Positions 63,709 to 64,000 of a stretch of DNA of 64,000 nt are shown in pieces (position 1 is the stretch's first letter; each line of letters opens with the position of its first letter). A model generated the notes under the pieces. That model ran no database searches. It was not told the origin of the DNA and was given only the letters and a program-made list of their open reading frames with translations. This stretch comes from Myxococcales bacterium (lineage in GTDB: Bacteria; Myxococcota_A; Polyangia; Polyangiales; Polyangiaceae): positions 20,844 through 84,843 of the forward strand of contig JAEUKE010000131.1 in NCBI GenBank assembly GCA_016794345.1. Direction: 5' to 3'. The position numbers and the translations under genes are program-made.

Positions 63709-64000
63709 GGAGAGCAGCGAGCGCGAGGAGGGCGAGGCCGCCGGCGTCGTCGTTCTGCGCGGACCGGCACGAGCAGCCGGAGTCCGGCCCGTCGTCCGCC
63801 GCGTCCCCGCCGCCGTCACCGCCCGCGCCCGTCGTCGTCGAGGTCGTGGTCGTGGTCACAGACGGCGGAGCACCGCCCGCGCCGCCGGTGCCCTGCGGGT
63901 CCTCGGGCGCGTTCGTGACCAGCTCCAGCGAGCCCTTCTGCGACGTCGCTTCGGCGAACCTCGGGACGAGGTTGTCCGCGATCGGGCGGAGGATGGACTT
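63665..64000 (-). CDS. C terminus of an exported protein with MYXO-CTERM-like end, cut by right edge
   Basis: Minus-strand frame open to the right edge; 111 residues seen. A charged region (KSILRPIADNLVPRFAEATS) is followed by a Gly/Ala/Thr linker and then GCSCRSAQNDDAGGLALLALAALL plus a basic tail. Small-Cys-rich stretch then hydrophobic helix then Arg is the MYXO-CTERM layout that directs proteins to the outer face of myxobacteria. The tail after the helix (RLGGRAGIRGRRV) is longer than usual. It overlaps the DUF1552 stop region by 44 nt. Confidence 0.65.
   Translation of the reverse strand, partial: KSILRPIADNLVPRFAEATSQKGSLELVTNAPEDPQGTGGAGGAPPSVTTTTTSTTTGAGGDGGGDAADDGPDSGCSCRSAQNDDAGGLALLALAALLRLGGRAGIRGRRV

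Overview
The window is uniformly GC-rich (roughly 70%) and almost fully coding, with many 4-nt ATGA/GTGA stop/start overlaps. Its content points to the Myxococcota (Polyangiales-type deltaproteobacteria). Evidence: many lipoproteins with Gly/Ser/Thr-rich linkers, Hanks-type Ser/Thr kinases, MJ0042 zinc-ribbon plus GYF proteins like gliding protein GltJ/AgmX, TPR plus PEGA and FG-GAP proteins, a DUF1592/DUF1552 pair, an OmpA protein with thrombospondin type-3 repeats, and a MYXO-CTERM-like C terminus. The taxonomic placement is inference; no rRNA or tRNA gene was seen.

Layout. 0-5 kb: the end of an envelope-type protein, an alpha/beta-hydrolase fused to a degenerate fatty-acyl-CoA synthetase domain, signal peptidase I, and a peroxiredoxin-like lipoprotein whose redox motif is interrupted by an in-frame UGA followed by a SECIS-like hairpin (probable selenoprotein). 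5-18 kb: OmpA/TSP3 protein, MepA-like endopeptidase, an FG-GAP lipoprotein coupled to a TPR/PEGA protein, dienelactone hydrolase, thioredoxin, S-formylglutathione hydrolase and two zinc-ribbon membrane proteins. 18-26 kb: a coupled cluster of a DUF3857 lipoprotein, murB and a small lipoprotein; a diguanylate cyclase; a Bcp/PrxQ peroxiredoxin with a histone-H1-like tail; a Ser/Thr kinase. 26-41 kb: HTTM membrane protein, CapA-like lipoprotein (apparent CTG start), a decayed serine protease, a sigma-factor-like protein with a membrane anchor, a degenerate L,D-transpeptidase, an M28 peptidase, a lid-less Hsp70, assorted lipoproteins, and a decayed Ser/Thr kinase. 41-47 kb: CBM9-like lipoprotein, free-standing 2-oxoacid dehydrogenase acyltransferase domain, a 34-aa membrane peptide, an intergenic region with a strong terminator, a 12-bp inverted repeat and a 41-bp tandem repeat, then ffh. 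47-57 kb: a Pro-rich cupin protein, ThiO-like oxidase, NUDIX hydrolase, purM-purD, gpmI, bioD and a gluzincin-type putative peptidase. 57-64 kb: LysR regulator divergent from an MFS transporter fused in frame to an OprP-like porin, the DUF1592/DUF1552 pair, and the C terminus of a MYXO-CTERM-like protein running off the right edge.

How the parts relate. Core functions (lepB, murB, ffh, purM/purD, gpmI, bioD) are interspersed with secreted or envelope proteins of unknown role. Redox defence recurs: Sec peroxiredoxin, PrxQ, thioredoxin, S-formylglutathione hydrolase. Several proteins keep a catalytic fold but have lost motif residues (acyl-CoA synthetase, YkuD, transglutaminase-like), and two genes are visibly decaying. 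A GC-rich stem-loop recurs four times, at or inside gene ends. The most notable items are the UGA-containing peroxiredoxin, the MFS-porin fusion, the CTG-start CapA gene and the unassigned 43.2-43.65 kb intergenic region.
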